This document shows, piece after piece, positions 38,976 through 48,415 of a stretch of 64,000 nt of DNA. The position numbers were made by a program, and so were the translations under genes. Position 1 is the stretch's first letter. Every line of letters starts with the position of its first letter. The stretch is from contig JAFLDS010000017.1 of the NCBI GenBank assembly GCA_017302295.1, positions 1 through 64,000 on the forward strand. Reading direction: 5' to 3'. This DNA comes from Thauera sp. Its GTDB lineage: Bacteria; Pseudomonadota; Gammaproteobacteria; Burkholderiales; Rhodocyclaceae. The notes beneath the pieces were generated by a model. That model saw nothing but the letters and a program-made list of their open reading frames with translations, ran no database searches and had not been told where the DNA came from.

Positions 38976-40184
38976 ATGGAGACACTTGTTGCGGCGCTGA
39001 TGGCGGTGAGCGGAGTAGTGCTGATTTATGTGGCTGCCTACCGACATCGCTGGCTTTTGGCTCCCTTATGGCTCGCGTGGTTGTTGAGGGTAGGTCTTGC
39101 TACTGTCCACCGATACATCTTCGCGTTGCCGCAGGGTGGTGCAGACGCCAAGGTGTTTGACAGGACAGGTCTGTTGTGGGCAGAGCATGGATGTTTTGGT
39201 TTTTTCGAGCATTTCGATCCGTCTAGTTCGTATGTCTATAGTTCGATTCTGGCTACCCTCTATTCGTGTTTTGGGTACAGCCCTCTCGGTGCTCAGTTTC
39301 TAAACTCTGCGCTCGGTGTCGTGGCTGTAGCATTATTGGCTTGCGCAACTTATCGACTCTGGGGAGTGTCATCCGCGATCAGGGCGGCGTTTGTTCTTGC
39401 CGCATTCCCGTCACTTCTCGTTTATTCGGCGGTTACCTTGCGGGAGGCCTTCATTCTCGTGCTTTTTTGCGCCGCGATTTACGCTGTGGTGCGTCATGGG
39501 CAGCGCAAGGGATCAACATGGATATTTTGGGCAGTTGTATTTATGAGTTCAGCTGCTCTATTTCATGGTGGGATGGCGTTCGGAATAGTAGGTTTGTTTT
39601 TGGCGATCGCTTTTCATGCTATCAATGATTCTCGTGGCAATGAGCAAGCAAGAGCATTCAAGAAATTGCTCGTCGTGGGGCTTTGCGCGCTTGCGGTCGC
39701 ACTGACGTATTTCTTTCTTGATTCCATATTTATTCCAAAGGTGGGTAACCTTGCCGCCCTAGATATAGAACTTGTTGGAAGCGTGGTGGAAAGTAGAGCT
39801 GAAGGCGGCGCTGCGTATCTATCTGGGTTGGCGGTTTCTTCTCCGATCGACCTAGTTTGGCAGGCGCCCCTTCGAATCGCTTATCTGCTGTTTGCGCCTT
39901 TTCCATGGAATGTGAGCAGTCCGAGTCATCTGTTCGGTTTGCTAGATGGAATGATCTATTTATTCTTGACCATCGTTCTTTTTCGACATCGCAAAATATT
40001 GCTTCGGGAAAAGTCGGCAGGTTTGATTCTAGCGATTCTGTTTTCATTGGCCTTTGTATTTGCGTTCGGGACGTCTAATTTTGGGACGGGGATGCGTCAC
40101 AGGGCTAAATTCTATGTCGCGTTGGTGGTGTTGGTTGCTCCGATGCTGGGCAAACGACGCAACCTAATTGTGCGACGTTGCTGA
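38976..40184 (+). CDS. Multi-span membrane protein, Wzy-type polymerase candidate
   Basis: A 402-residue inner-membrane protein with about 10-11 hydrophobic segments. A periplasmic-looking loop after the second span has 'GGADAKVFDRTGLLWAEHGC'; near the end lies 'FAFGTSNFGTGMRHRAKFYV', an Arg/His-containing segment often seen near the C-terminus of EPS polymerases and related GT-C-like proteins. No other gene of the operon could serve as Wzy, so polymerase is the best guess; a membrane glycosyltransferase is the alternative. Sequence identity in this class is very low, so position is the main argument. Confidence 0.6.
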   Translation: METLVAALMAVSGVVLIYVAAYRHRWLLAPLWLAWLLRVGLATVHRYIFALPQGGADAKVFDRTGLLWAEHGCFGFFEHFDPSSSYVYSSILATLYSCFGYSPLGAQFLNSALGVVAVALLACATYRLWGVSSAIRAAFVLAAFPSLLVYSAVTLREAFILVLFCAAIYAVVRHGQRKGSTWIFWAVVFMSSAALFHGGMAFGIVGLFLAIAFHAINDSRGNEQARAFKKLLVVGLCALAVALTYFFLDSIFIPKVGNLAALDIELVGSVVESRAEGGAAYLSGLAVSSPIDLVWQAPLRIAYLLFAPFPWNVSSPSHLFGLLDGMIYLFLTIVLFRHRKILLREKSAGLILAILFSLAFVFAFGTSNFGTGMRHRAKFYVALVVLVAPMLGKRRNLIVRRC

Positions 40185-40201
40185 GTAAGGACTCCCCCTG
40201 A

Positions 40202-41272
40202 ATGAACAGTGTGCTGGATCAATCGAAGCCTTACGAGACTGTGCCTTTGAGTGGCGTTGACGAGACCGAAATCGTAAAATTGCTTGCAGGTAGCCTCAGC
40301 AGGGAAGGCGTTACGGCAAAGACAACACGGTTCTGGAACTGGAAACATTTATCTAGCCCCTTTGGCGTGTCATACGGGCTCGCAGCGGTGTCATCGACGA
40401 ATCGCTCGCTGGTCGGATTAAGACCCTTGATGCAATGGTCTTTGCAAAGTCCGCTAGGCGCAATCATTGGCGCAGTTAGACCGGTCGATACGGTCACTCA
40501 TCCTGAGTGGCGAGGCGTTGGGATGTTCAGCTTCTTGACGCGGGCTGCTCTGTCTCAGTTAGATCTAGCAAAGGTTCAGCTCGTATTCAACACCCCGAAC
40601 TCAAGCAGTTTGCCAGGCTACGAGAAGCTGGGCTGGAAGCGAGTCGCGGCGTTGCCCATTTATGTCGGAGTGGTCAGTCCGCTCAAGATCATGCAGCGCA
40701 TTCTGGGCTTTGCACAGAAGCCTGGAGTCCTCAGGTCTGAGGATGTTAGTCGGGGGGGCGTTGTTTGGGGCAGTGCGCTAAACGACTTTACTCGAAGGGA
40801 GATTCTCGCGTTTGCTGCGCGCTGCGAGTGCGCTAGACGGCCCGTCGGATTGAGGACGATCCGGAGTGAAGAGTTTCTGATTTGGCGCTACATGCAGCAG
40901 CCGAATGTGGATTACGGATTCTTTGTCCTTCGTAGTGCGGATGACCAGATAGATGGTGTCGCGGTACTGCGTACCGAAGTACGCCGTGGGCTGCTCGGGG
41001 TGGTGCTCGTGGATATGTTCGCCCGCGATGCTGATGAACGGGCTTACGGCTCACTATTGTCTGCTCTATTCGGCGATCTGCGCGTCGCATTCATGGTTGC
41101 TCATTATCCGCGGCAATCTTTTGAAGCGAGAGCTTTACGTAGAAGGTTGTTTTTTTGCGCGAAGCGGATGACGCTCGCGGTGAAAGTATTGGACGAGGGT
41201 GTGCTCGCGAGAGCGAGCGCATTGACCGCGCAGGGATGGGATTTATCGTTCGGTGATCTGGAGGTGTTTTGA
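40202..41272 (+). CDS. GNAT-type acyltransferase
   Basis: 356 residues. The N-terminal half has a GNAT core: 'AVRPVDTVTHPEWRGVGMFSFLTRAAL' holds the acetyl-CoA pyrophosphate-binding RGxGMF pattern, and 'FNTPNSSSLPGYEKLGWKRV' is the usual end of the fold. The second half may be another GNAT-like domain. Related proteins occur in EPS and nodulation-factor-like clusters, where they could N-acylate an amino sugar. That would pair well with the deacetylase encoded next, whose TTG start overlaps this stop. The substrate is not known. Confidence 0.7.
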   Translation: MNSVLDQSKPYETVPLSGVDETEIVKLLAGSLSREGVTAKTTRFWNWKHLSSPFGVSYGLAAVSSTNRSLVGLRPLMQWSLQSPLGAIIGAVRPVDTVTHPEWRGVGMFSFLTRAALSQLDLAKVQLVFNTPNSSSLPGYEKLGWKRVAALPIYVGVVSPLKIMQRILGFAQKPGVLRSEDVSRGGVVWGSALNDFTRREILAFAARCECARRPVGLRTIRSEEFLIWRYMQQPNVDYGFFVLRSADDQIDGVAVLRTEVRRGLLGVVLVDMFARDADERAYGSLLSALFGDLRVAFMVAHYPRQSFEARALRRRLFFCAKRMTLAVKVLDEGVLARASALTAQGWDLSFGDLEVF

Positions 41273-42108
41273 GTTCTTTCGGAAGGGCGCAATTGCGGTC
41301 GGTAGCCAAATGCATCTCACTGGTCTTGTCTGCGGGGAAAAGGAGTGCGGGGCGACTTGTGATCTTGATGTACCACCGAGTAACGGGAGATACCGGCTTA
41401 GAACTCGATGTGAGGTCGAGTGATTTTCGCCGGCAGATTGAGTGGCTGGCACGGCACTGCGAGGTCGTGTCGCTTCAAGAGGGACTATCGCCACGCGGCG
41501 TAGGCGGAGAAAGTGATTCGCCTTGTGCTACCCGTGTTGTGATTACCTTCGATGATGCGTACGAGGATTTTTATTCTGTTGTCTTGCCCGTGCTCCGCGA
41601 CGCGAATGTTCCTGCGACACTGTATGTTCCTACAGCCTTTATCGATGATGCATCGAAAGTGCCTGTAAGCAAAGGTGGCCCCCATACGAAGTTGTTGAGA
41701 CCGTTGACTTGGGAAATGCTCCGCGAGTTGTCGCGCTCGCCTTTAATTACGCTGGCAGCACATAGCCACGGCCATTCCGAGTATCCAAGTCTTTCGGATG
41801 CCGAAATTCTAAGGGATATAGCGGAGTCCGACCGGCGTTTCGATTCGGAACTCGGTTTTCGGCCAAGACATTTCGCTTATCCGAGAGGCGCTTGGGATGA
41901 GCGCTGCGAGAGGATTGTTGCAGGAAGATATGAGTCTATCGCGCTCGTCGGGGGAGGGAGTATTGATCCTCTTGTGCTTAATCCACATCGCCTTACGCGA
42001 ATACCTGTGTTGTTTAGTGATGGTTTTCGGTGGTTCAAGCATCGCGTCGAGGGTCGACTGATTCACGAGGAATCCATTGCGTCCATGATTCGAGGCAGGA
42101 GGCGGTAG
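41269..42108 (+). CDS. Polysaccharide deacetylase family protein (NodB domain)
   Basis: A 279-residue carbohydrate-esterase-4-like protein. TTG start at 41269 overlaps the previous TGA, with GGAGG just upstream. The catalytic motif 'VITFDDAYEDF' is clear, as is 'FAYPRGAWDE'. The metal-ligand motif normally written H(S/T)xxHP appears as 'AHSHGHSEYPSL', so one histidine position may be shifted or replaced by Tyr. There is no signal peptide, so it probably deacetylates a precursor or intermediate in the cytoplasm, or is a divergent member. Its partner may be the GNAT protein immediately upstream. Confidence 0.8.
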   Translation: MSSFGRAQLRSVAKCISLVLSAGKRSAGRLVILMYHRVTGDTGLELDVRSSDFRRQIEWLARHCEVVSLQEGLSPRGVGGESDSPCATRVVITFDDAYEDFYSVVLPVLRDANVPATLYVPTAFIDDASKVPVSKGGPHTKLLRPLTWEMLRELSRSPLITLAAHSHGHSEYPSLSDAEILRDIAESDRRFDSELGFRPRHFAYPRGAWDERCERIVAGRYESIALVGGGSIDPLVLNPHRLTRIPVLFSDGFRWFKHRVEGRLIHEESIASMIRGRRR

Positions 42109-42129
42109 GGAAGGCGGTGGTTCTACTAA

Positions 42130-43293
42130 ATGAAGCCTGAGTACGTAGAAATAGGTTCCCGGAAGATGCGTGTCATTCTCTTTGCCAATACTGATTGGTA
42201 TCTCTACAACTTCCGGCGTTCGTTGGCAACGGCTTTGCGCGATGCGGGACACGACGTGCTGTTGGTGTCTCCCGCGGGACCTTACGGCGATAGGCTGCGT
42301 CAGCTTGGGTTTCGCTGGATCCCCGCGCCAATGGAGCGCCGCAGTCTGAATCCTTTGCGCGAGCTGGCTTTGGTGTTGTGGTTACGACGGCTTGTTGGGC
42401 AGGAACGGGTGGATCTGGTGCACGGCTTCACCATCAAGTGTGCGGTGTACGGTTCGCTGGCCGCGCGTCTGGCTGGCGTGCCCGCGCGGGTTAATGCCGT
42501 GGCCGGCATGGGATACGTGTTTACGAGCAATGATCTGAAGGCGCGGCTGCTGCGGCCCGTGGTGCGCACGCTGATGCGGCTGGCGCTGGATGGGCGCGGT
42601 GCGCGCCTGATCCTGCAGAACCCGGACGATGTGGCGCTGTTCGAGCGTGCGCGGTTGGTGAATTCGGAGCGGGTGCGGCTGATTCCCGGCTCGGGGGTGG
42701 ACTGCCTGCGCTTCGGCCCGGATGCAGGGCGTGGGGAGGGAGGGCGCTTCCGCGTGCTACTGGCCGCACGCCTGCTGTGGGACAAGGGGCTCGCCGAATA
42801 CGTGGACGCGGCGCGTGAGCTGCATGCCGAAGGCCGCGACATCGAGTTCCTGCTGGCGGGCGACCCGGACCCTGGCAACCCCGCAGCGGTGCCCGAGGCC
42901 ACCGTACGCGGCTGGGTGGACGAGGGGGTGCTGCAGTGGCTCGGCCATGTCGACGACATGCCCGCGCTGTTCCGTTCGGTGGATGCGGTGGTGCTGCCGA
43001 GTTACCGCGAGGGGCTGCCCAAGGGGCTGATCGAGGCCGGCGCAAGCGGATTGCCCCTGGTCACCACCGACGTGCCCGGCTGCCGGGAGGTGGTGAGCGA
43101 TGGCGAGGATGGCTTGCTCGTGCCCGTGAAGAATGCTCGGGCATTGGCGACCGCGATCGCCCGCCTTCACGATGATCGTGCCTTGTGTGCAAGGCTGGGC
43201 GCGGCAGCAAGGGCGAAGGCGCTGGCGCAGTTCGACGAGCGGATCGTGATCGATCGAACGGTGGCGGTGTACCGTGAGCTGGTACCAGGCTGA
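42130..43293 (+). CDS. Family 4 glycosyltransferase (PglA/WbpX-like)
   Basis: 387 residues. An N-terminal GT4_4-like domain with 'RVILFANTDWYLYNFRRSLATALRDAGHDVLLVSPAGPYGDRL' and 'VHGFTIKCAVYGSLAARLAGV'; the C-terminal domain has 'RFRVLLAARLLWDKGLAEYVDAA' and 'PSYREGLPKGLIEAGASGLPLVTTDVPGCREVV'. The wording is close to transferases that add HexNAc in O-antigen and Pgl pathways. The first 400 bases retain the lower-GC style of the block, while the rest returns to high GC, so the composition boundary falls inside this gene. Last glycosyltransferase of the cluster. Confidence 0.87.
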   Translation: MKPEYVEIGSRKMRVILFANTDWYLYNFRRSLATALRDAGHDVLLVSPAGPYGDRLRQLGFRWIPAPMERRSLNPLRELALVLWLRRLVGQERVDLVHGFTIKCAVYGSLAARLAGVPARVNAVAGMGYVFTSNDLKARLLRPVVRTLMRLALDGRGARLILQNPDDVALFERARLVNSERVRLIPGSGVDCLRFGPDAGRGEGGRFRVLLAARLLWDKGLAEYVDAARELHAEGRDIEFLLAGDPDPGNPAAVPEATVRGWVDEGVLQWLGHVDDMPALFRSVDAVVLPSYREGLPKGLIEAGASGLPLVTTDVPGCREVVSDGEDGLLVPVKNARALATAIARLHDDRALCARLGAAARAKALAQFDERIVIDRTVAVYRELVPG

Positions 43294-43324
43294 GGGGGCA
43301 GCGGCAGTCGGGAGCGGGGGGTAA

Positions 43325-44476
43325 GTGGACAAGATTCGACATTCGCGAACCGGGCGCAGGCGGCACAGGACGGCGACCTGGCGCCGCTGGCTCGGGCCGG
43401 TGGGCGCGCTGGCGATGCTCGCGCTCGTGGTTGTGGCGTACCGCATCCTTCTCGGCGGGGGCGCCGTCGGCGCTGGAGCCGAGTTGCCAGCAGCGGCCAC
43501 GGCGGCACCTCCGGAGCGGACGGCGTCGCTTCCGCCACTGAACCTGCCGCGTGACGATGCGCCGCATGCGACGGCCACCGAATGGTGGTACTACAACGGC
43601 CATCTGATGGGCGCAGATGGCAATCGTTATTCCTTTCATGCGACGGTGTTCATTCGTGACGGGATGGTGCGGCACACGGTCTTTCACGGTTCGCTGAACG
43701 ACTACCGCCACGACCGGCGGCATTCGCATCAATTGCGCACGGCGGGCATACCTTTGGCCGCTGTGGAGCAGGGCTTCGACTTCCAGCACGAGGGCTGGCG
43801 GGTGGCGGGCACGGGGGGGCGCCACGCGCTGAAGATGGCCGGCGATGGCTTTGCACTGGATCTGGCGCTGGACGATGCGGGGACGCCGGTGCTGCACAAG
43901 GCGAAGGGCTCGACCACGCCGGGCTTGCTGGATTTTGGGGCGGCCGGCATCAGCTATTACTACTCACGACCGCGCATGCAGGCCACGGGCGTGCTGCGTG
44001 TGGACAGTGGCGCGGCGGTGAAGGTGAAGGGCGAAGTGTGGTTCGACCACCAGTGGGGCAACTTCGAGGCCTCGCGCCTGGCCTGGAACTGGTTTGCGCT
44101 GCAACTGGACGACGGCACGAGCCTGACGGTGAACCAGTTGTTCGATCGAGAGGGCCGGCCGGTGCTGGTGTATGGAACCAGGACGGAAGGGGCGCGCAGC
44201 CGCGCGCTGGGCGCCGACGAGATACGGCTCGTGCCCAGTGGGGTGTGGCGCAGCCCGCGGTCGGGCGTGCGCTACCCGGCAGGCTGGACGCTGAACGTGG
44301 GCGGCGAACAACTGACGATTACACCGCTGCGTGTCGACAGCGAGTTCAACGGACTCGCCACCACCTTCGCCCAGTATTGGGAAGGCGGGGTTCGGGTATC
44401 GGGCGCGAAGTCGGGCCTGGGCTTTCTGGAGATGAGCGGCTACGACCACGTGCCTGCGGTTCAGCCGGGCGGATGA
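43325..44476 (+). CDS. AttH/CrtC lipocalin-like secreted protein
   Basis: A 383-residue protein, GTG start at 43325 with GGAGCGGGGGG upstream. An N-terminal signal anchor (WLGPVGALAMLALVVVAYRILL) leads into a periplasmic part. The family hallmarks are 'ATEWWYYNGHLMGADGNRYSFHATVF' and 'VWFDHQWGNF', typical of the AttH / hydroxyneurosporene-dehydratase (CrtC) lipocalin-like fold. Function in this group is poorly known; some members act on hydrophobic substrates. It follows the EPS operon by 31 bp and may be cotranscribed, but is of ordinary high GC, so it is probably not part of the transferred block. Confidence 0.8.
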   Translation: MDKIRHSRTGRRRHRTATWRRWLGPVGALAMLALVVVAYRILLGGGAVGAGAELPAAATAAPPERTASLPPLNLPRDDAPHATATEWWYYNGHLMGADGNRYSFHATVFIRDGMVRHTVFHGSLNDYRHDRRHSHQLRTAGIPLAAVEQGFDFQHEGWRVAGTGGRHALKMAGDGFALDLALDDAGTPVLHKAKGSTTPGLLDFGAAGISYYYSRPRMQATGVLRVDSGAAVKVKGEVWFDHQWGNFEASRLAWNWFALQLDDGTSLTVNQLFDREGRPVLVYGTRTEGARSRALGADEIRLVPSGVWRSPRSGVRYPAGWTLNVGGEQLTITPLRVDSEFNGLATTFAQYWEGGVRVSGAKSGLGFLEMSGYDHVPAVQPGG

Positions 44477-44518
44477 TGGTGCGGCACGCTGGGCTCGATG
44501 CCCGCCAGGGCGCTGCGG

Positions 44519-44956
44519 CTAGAGCCGCTTGAGCCAGGAGGTGACGGCGTCGGAAATCTGCTGACCGACTGCGCGGTGCATTGCTTCGTCGCGCTGGAAG
44601 GGGTCGGGGATGCTGATGCCGAGCCAGTGGCCGAGCAGAAAGGTTTTGCCGCGTGCGGTGGGGTCGAGCGCTTGAACCTCGTCGAGGTGGTGCTGCTCCA
44701 TGACGACGATGAGGTCTGCCCAACGGATCAGGGCAATGTCGATTTGCTGCGCATGGTGGGCGTCGAGGGCGACGCCCTGTTCGCTGGCGACCCGCCTGGT
44801 GCTCGCGTCGGCGGGGTGACCAACTAACGCGCCGATGCCTGCGGACCGGACTTCGACGAGACGGCCTTCGGCGGTCAGCCGGTCTTGCAACAACGCTGCG
44901 GCGAGTGGGCTGCGACAGATGTTGCCGGTGCAGACGGTGAGCAGGCGACTGAACAT
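44519..44956 (-). CDS. Low-molecular-weight protein-tyrosine phosphatase (Wzb-like)
   Basis: A 145-residue phosphatase with the start at 44956, giving the catalytic P-loop 'VCTGNICRSP' at residues 8-17 and the acid loop 'IPDPFQRDE' near residue 115. Proteins of this class dephosphorylate the tyrosine tail of Wzc-like kinases; a Wzc-like kinase is encoded at 24765-26999 and no other phosphatase is seen here. It is convergent with the end of the EPS-adjacent genes, so it has a separate promoter. Partnership with the BY-kinase is an inference. Confidence 0.88.
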   Translation of the reverse strand: MFSRLLTVCTGNICRSPLAAALLQDRLTAEGRLVEVRSAGIGALVGHPADASTRRVASEQGVALDAHHAQQIDIALIRWADLIVVMEQHHLDEVQALDPTARGKTFLLGHWLGISIPDPFQRDEAMHRAVGQQISDAVTSWLKRL

Positions 44957-45011
44957 GCGTGGGTAGCGGGTTGGTGGTGCGCTGGGAAAGGACGTGTTAA
45001 TGAAAGTGAAA

Positions 45012-45045
45012 GCGGGCGCACCGCTAACGGTGCGCCCGCTTTTTT
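45012..45045. terminator. Strong hairpin terminator, possibly bidirectional
   Basis: A 12-bp perfect stem GCGGGCGCACCG-CTAA-CGGTGCGCCCGC, followed by six T on the plus strand and by TTTCACTTTCATT on the minus strand. It lies 20-50 bases past the stop of the PEP-CTERM gene (minus strand), whose transcript it most likely ends. No plus-strand gene directly precedes it. Confidence 0.7.
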
Positions 45046-45064
45046 GCTGCCGACCCGACCGCAA

Positions 45065-45895
45065 TCAGGCCGCGCGGCGGCGACGCACGGCGCCCAGGCC
45101 GGCCAGGCCGAGGCCGAGCAAGGCCAGCGAGGCGGGCTCGGGGACGGCCGAAGAGGGCAGCGTGACTTCGTAGTTGCCGGTGAATGACAGCGTGCCATCG
45201 TTGGCCTGGTAGCCGGACGGGGTGGCAGAGAAGCTGAACAGGTAACGGGTGTCGAGGAGTCCGTCGAGGTCGAGGTCATAGTTGACCTTGACCACTTCGC
45301 TGGCCTGGAGCGTACCCGTGGTTGGAACGAGCGGGCCGAACAGTGCGGCGAGCACGGGACGGGCGTCGAAGAAGCCGGCCAGGCCGATCTTGACCAGGCC
45401 GTCCTCGTCGTTGACGTAGGAGATGTTGGGGTCGCTGACGCGCTGCCAGGGTTGGCCGGAACTTCCCAGGAAGTTGGCAACGGCCAAGGTCATCTGCGGC
45501 GTGCTAAGTGTGGCACCGATTGCCGAGGCGGCGCCGGTGATGTATGCGATGGCGAGGGCGTTGGAGTTGGCCGTCCAGTCGGACAGGACAAGGCTGCTGA
45601 GGGCGATCTGCTGGCCATTGAGCGTGCCGCTCAGCGTGGTGACGGAAGCGCCCAGCCTGCCGAGTTCGATGTTGCCGGTGGGGTCGGACGCATTGCCGGT
45701 CAGCAAGGACGCCAAGCTGGCGGTGTTGTCGATCCCGAGCTTCTTCGGTGTGGAAGTTGCGTCTGTGACGGCGTACTGTGTAAAAAGACTACCGGAGAGG
45801 GCAGGACTGGTAATTGCCGCGGCGTGGCTCAAGCCCGGCACCGCGAGGGCGAAGGCGATGGCAAGGCTGTGCTTCGGGTTCAGGTGAAAATTCAC
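45065..45895 (-). CDS. PEP-CTERM sorting-domain protein
   Basis: A 276-residue secreted protein, GTG start at 45895 with AAGGAATG upstream. Signal peptide ends near 'GLSHAAA'. A Thr/Ser/Ala-rich body of about 220 residues follows. The C-terminus is the PEP-CTERM tripartite signal: 'VPEPASLALLGLG', a hydrophobic span and the basic end 'RRRRAA'. Such proteins are cut by the exosortase XrtA and usually end up in the extracellular matrix with the EPS. No exosortase gene is in this window. A sigma-54-like promoter lies about 80 bp upstream and a terminator follows. The function of the body is unknown. Confidence 0.9.
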   Translation of the reverse strand: MNFHLNPKHSLAIAFALAVPGLSHAAAITSPALSGSLFTQYAVTDATSTPKKLGIDNTASLASLLTGNASDPTGNIELGRLGASVTTLSGTLNGQQIALSSLVLSDWTANSNALAIAYITGAASAIGATLSTPQMTLAVANFLGSSGQPWQRVSDPNISYVNDEDGLVKIGLAGFFDARPVLAALFGPLVPTTGTLQASEVVKVNYDLDLDGLLDTRYLFSFSATPSGYQANDGTLSFTGNYEVTLPSSAVPEPASLALLGLGLAGLGAVRRRRAA

Positions 45896-45977
45896 GGGGC
45901 ATTCCTTTTGTATCTGTGCGCTCGGGAAGTCGGCGGTCGCGAGGGGGTTAAGCGTGATGCTGCACTTGCAGTGCACA

Positions 45978-45993
45978 AGCAATAATTAAGCCA
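45978..45993 (-). promoter_or_regulatory. Sigma-54 (RpoN)-type promoter candidate for the PEP-CTERM gene
   Basis: On the minus strand TGGCTTAATTATTGCT matches the -24/-12 pattern TGGC-(N7)-TTGC with exact spacing, 83 bp before the GTG start. In relatives with XrtA systems, PEP-CTERM genes are known to be driven by RpoN with the PrsK/PrsR pair, which supports the call. Confidence 0.6.
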
Positions 45994-46006
45994 ATATAAA
46001 TTGGCT
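45989..46006. repeat. Inverted repeat overlapping the sigma-54 promoter candidate
   Basis: AGCCAAT-ATAA-ATTGGCT, perfect 7-bp arms. One arm shares bases with the -24 element. It may bind a regulator. Five T follow on the plus strand, so a weak terminator cannot be excluded. Confidence 0.4.
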
Positions 46007-46152
46007 TTTTAAAACAATAACTTGAAATATTGATGCAGTGCACAGTCGGCGAAGTGTAAAAAATGCCGACAATATTTTTCCGCCAACCCGCTGGCGTATG
46101 CGCGGGATTGGAGGATTGGTACAGAAATGATTGACGCAGTCAAGGAACGGTG

Positions 46153-47019
<867 letters not shown>

Positions 47020-47047
47020 GGGCAGCGCGCTTCAGGGCTGGCGGGTA

Positions 47048-47065
47048 GGCCGGCTGCAGCCGGCC
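47048..47065. terminator. Perfect palindrome between convergent genes
   Basis: GGCCGGCTGCAGCCGGCC is an exact 18-bp palindrome midway between the peptidase and epimerase stops. It may act as a bidirectional transcription-ending hairpin, but has no U-run. Confidence 0.4.
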
Positions 47066-47097
47066 GAGTCCATTGTTGAAGCGCGGTGGTGGACAGG

Positions 47098-47577
47098 TCA
47101 GGCCACGGCCAGGCGGGCGAAGGCGTCGACGACCTCCTTCGGCGCCTGCACCAGTTCAACCAGCACGCCTTCGCCGCCGATCGGGAATTCTTCGTTGCCT
47201 TTCGGGTGCAGGAAGGTGATGTCGAAGCCTGCGGCGCCGCGGCGGATACCGCCCGGCGCGAAACGCACGCCGTTGGCCGACAGCCATTCGACGGCCTTGG
47301 GCAGGTCGTCCACCCACAAGCCGACATGGTTGAGCGGCGTGGCATGCACGGCCGGCTTCTTCTCGGGGTCGAGCGGCTGCATCAGGTCCACTTCCACCTT
47401 GAACGGGCCGGTGCCCATGGCGCAGATGTCCTCGTCCACGTTCTCGCGTTCGGAGACGAAGTTTCCGGTGACTTCCAGCCCGAGCATGTCGACCCACAGG
47501 GTCTTGAGCTTTTCCTTGCTCGGTCCGCCGATGGCGATCTGCTGGATGCCGAGGATCTTGAACGGGCGCTGGGCCAT
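47098..47577 (-). CDS. mce: VOC-family protein, methylmalonyl-CoA epimerase-like
   Basis: A 159-residue vicinal-oxygen-chelate protein. Start at 47577 ([18 protein letters not shown]). Two beta-alpha-beta-beta-beta modules carry metal ligands: His/Gln early ('IQQIAIGG'), Glu in '[10 protein letters not shown]', His in '[11 protein letters not shown]' and Glu in 'VLVELVQAP'. Length and text fit methylmalonyl-CoA epimerase, which converts the PccAB product to the isomer used by the mutase. The first ligand looks like Gln instead of the usual His, a small oddity. The promoter carries the same 12-mer as the mutase operon promoter, supporting the assignment. Confidence 0.8.
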   Translation of the reverse strand: MAQRPFKILGIQQIAIGGPSKEKLKTLWVDMLGLEVTGNFVSERENVDEDICAMGTGPFKVEVDLMQPLDPEKKPAVHATPLNHVGLWVDDLPKAVEWLSANGVRFAPGGIRRGAAGFDITFLHPKGNEEFPIGGEGVLVELVQAPKEVVDAFARLAVA

Positions 47578-47609
47578 GAGGAGGTCTCCGGGTGTGAAGT
47601 GGATTAAGA

Positions 47610-47622
47610 ATTCATAATTATA
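47610..47622 (-). promoter_or_regulatory. Epimerase promoter -10 with GntR operator core
   Basis: ATTCATAATTAT (plus strand, 47610-47621) is identical to the core of the palindrome at 15944-15955. On the minus strand it overlaps TATAAT (47622-47617), a perfect -10 hexamer 40 bp before the epimerase start. This fits repression by the GntR/FCD protein encoded at 15184-15861. Confidence 0.5.
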
Positions 47623-47692
47623 GCGAGGCTTGCGCTTGTTTTGGGGGAGTGCCTGTAGCCCGTCGGCGGACGGGGGCCCACCCAACCAACGA

Positions 47693-48415
47693 TCACTCCC
47701 ACGCCACCTGCGAGGAAAACAGATAGCCCGCGCCATAGACCGTCTTGATCAGCCTGGGGTTCTGCGGGTCGTCGTCGAGTTTGCGGCGCAGGCGCGAGAT
47801 GCGCACGTCGATGCTGCGATCGAAGGGATCGACATCGCGTTCGCCCAGCAACTGCTCGCGCGACAGGATCTTGTTCGGGCGGCGCAGCAGGCTGGCGAGG
47901 AGGCCGGCTTCTGAGGACGACAGGCCGATCTCGCGGCCGTCGGGCGCGGTGAGCGTGTGGCGGGCGCTGTCGAAGGTCCAGCCGGCGAAGCGGGCGACCG
48001 TGCGCTCGGCGGGCTCGACCGCTGCCGCGCGCTGATAGCGCCGCAGGATGGAGCGCACGCGGGCGACGAGCTCGCGCGGCTCGAAGGGCTTGACGAGATA
48101 ATCGTCCGCGCCGAGCTCGAGCCCCAGCACGCGATCGGTGACGTCGTTGCGCCCGGTCAGGATGAGCACCGCGCAGGGACTGCCGTCCTGCAGCTCGCGC
48201 ACCACCTGCATGCCGTCCATATCGGGCAGGCCCAGATCGACGATGCACAGGTCGGGCGCAGACTGCCGCGCGCGCGACAGCAACTGGCGGCCGGTCGACA
48301 GGTGTTCGCAGTGAAAGCCGTAGTCGCCGAGGCTGGCGCAGATCAGGCGGCCGATGTCGGGCTCGTCCTCGACGACATAAATGGTGGCTGCGGCATCGAG
48401 GCGGGTTGCAGTCAT
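47693..48415 (-). CDS. OmpR-type response regulator
   Basis: 240 residues: receiver domain (1-120; acidic pair in 'VVEDEPD', phospho-acceptor Asp in '[12 protein letters not shown]', Lys in '[15 protein letters not shown]') and a C-terminal winged-helix ('[26 protein letters not shown]', '[34 protein letters not shown]'). Its ATG overlaps the stop of the upstream histidine kinase (ATGA), so the two form a pair. Target genes cannot be read. The epimerase gene follows 115 bp downstream but appears to have its own promoter. Confidence 0.92.
   Translation of the reverse strand: MTATRLDAAATIYVVEDEPDIGRLICASLGDYGFHCEHLSTGRQLLSRARQSAPDLCIVDLGLPDMDGMQVVRELQDGSPCAVLILTGRNDVTDRVLGLELGADDYLVKPFEPRELVARVRSILRRYQRAAAVEPAERTVARFAGWTFDSARHTLTAPDGREIGLSSSEAGLLASLLRRPNKILSREQLLGERDVDPFDRSIDVRISRLRRKLDDDPQNPRLIKTVYGAGYLFSSQVAWE

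Noticed and set aside
40202-42108. GNAT-deacetylase pair as a nodulation-factor (NodA/NodB) system
   Set aside because: Only the broad families agree; no NodC-like synthase is present and the genes sit in a Wzx/Wzy-type EPS operon.
46083-46111. Imperfect hairpin before the zinc peptidase gene, considered as a small RNA or terminator
   Set aside because: Mismatched stem without U-run; not better than expected in this composition.
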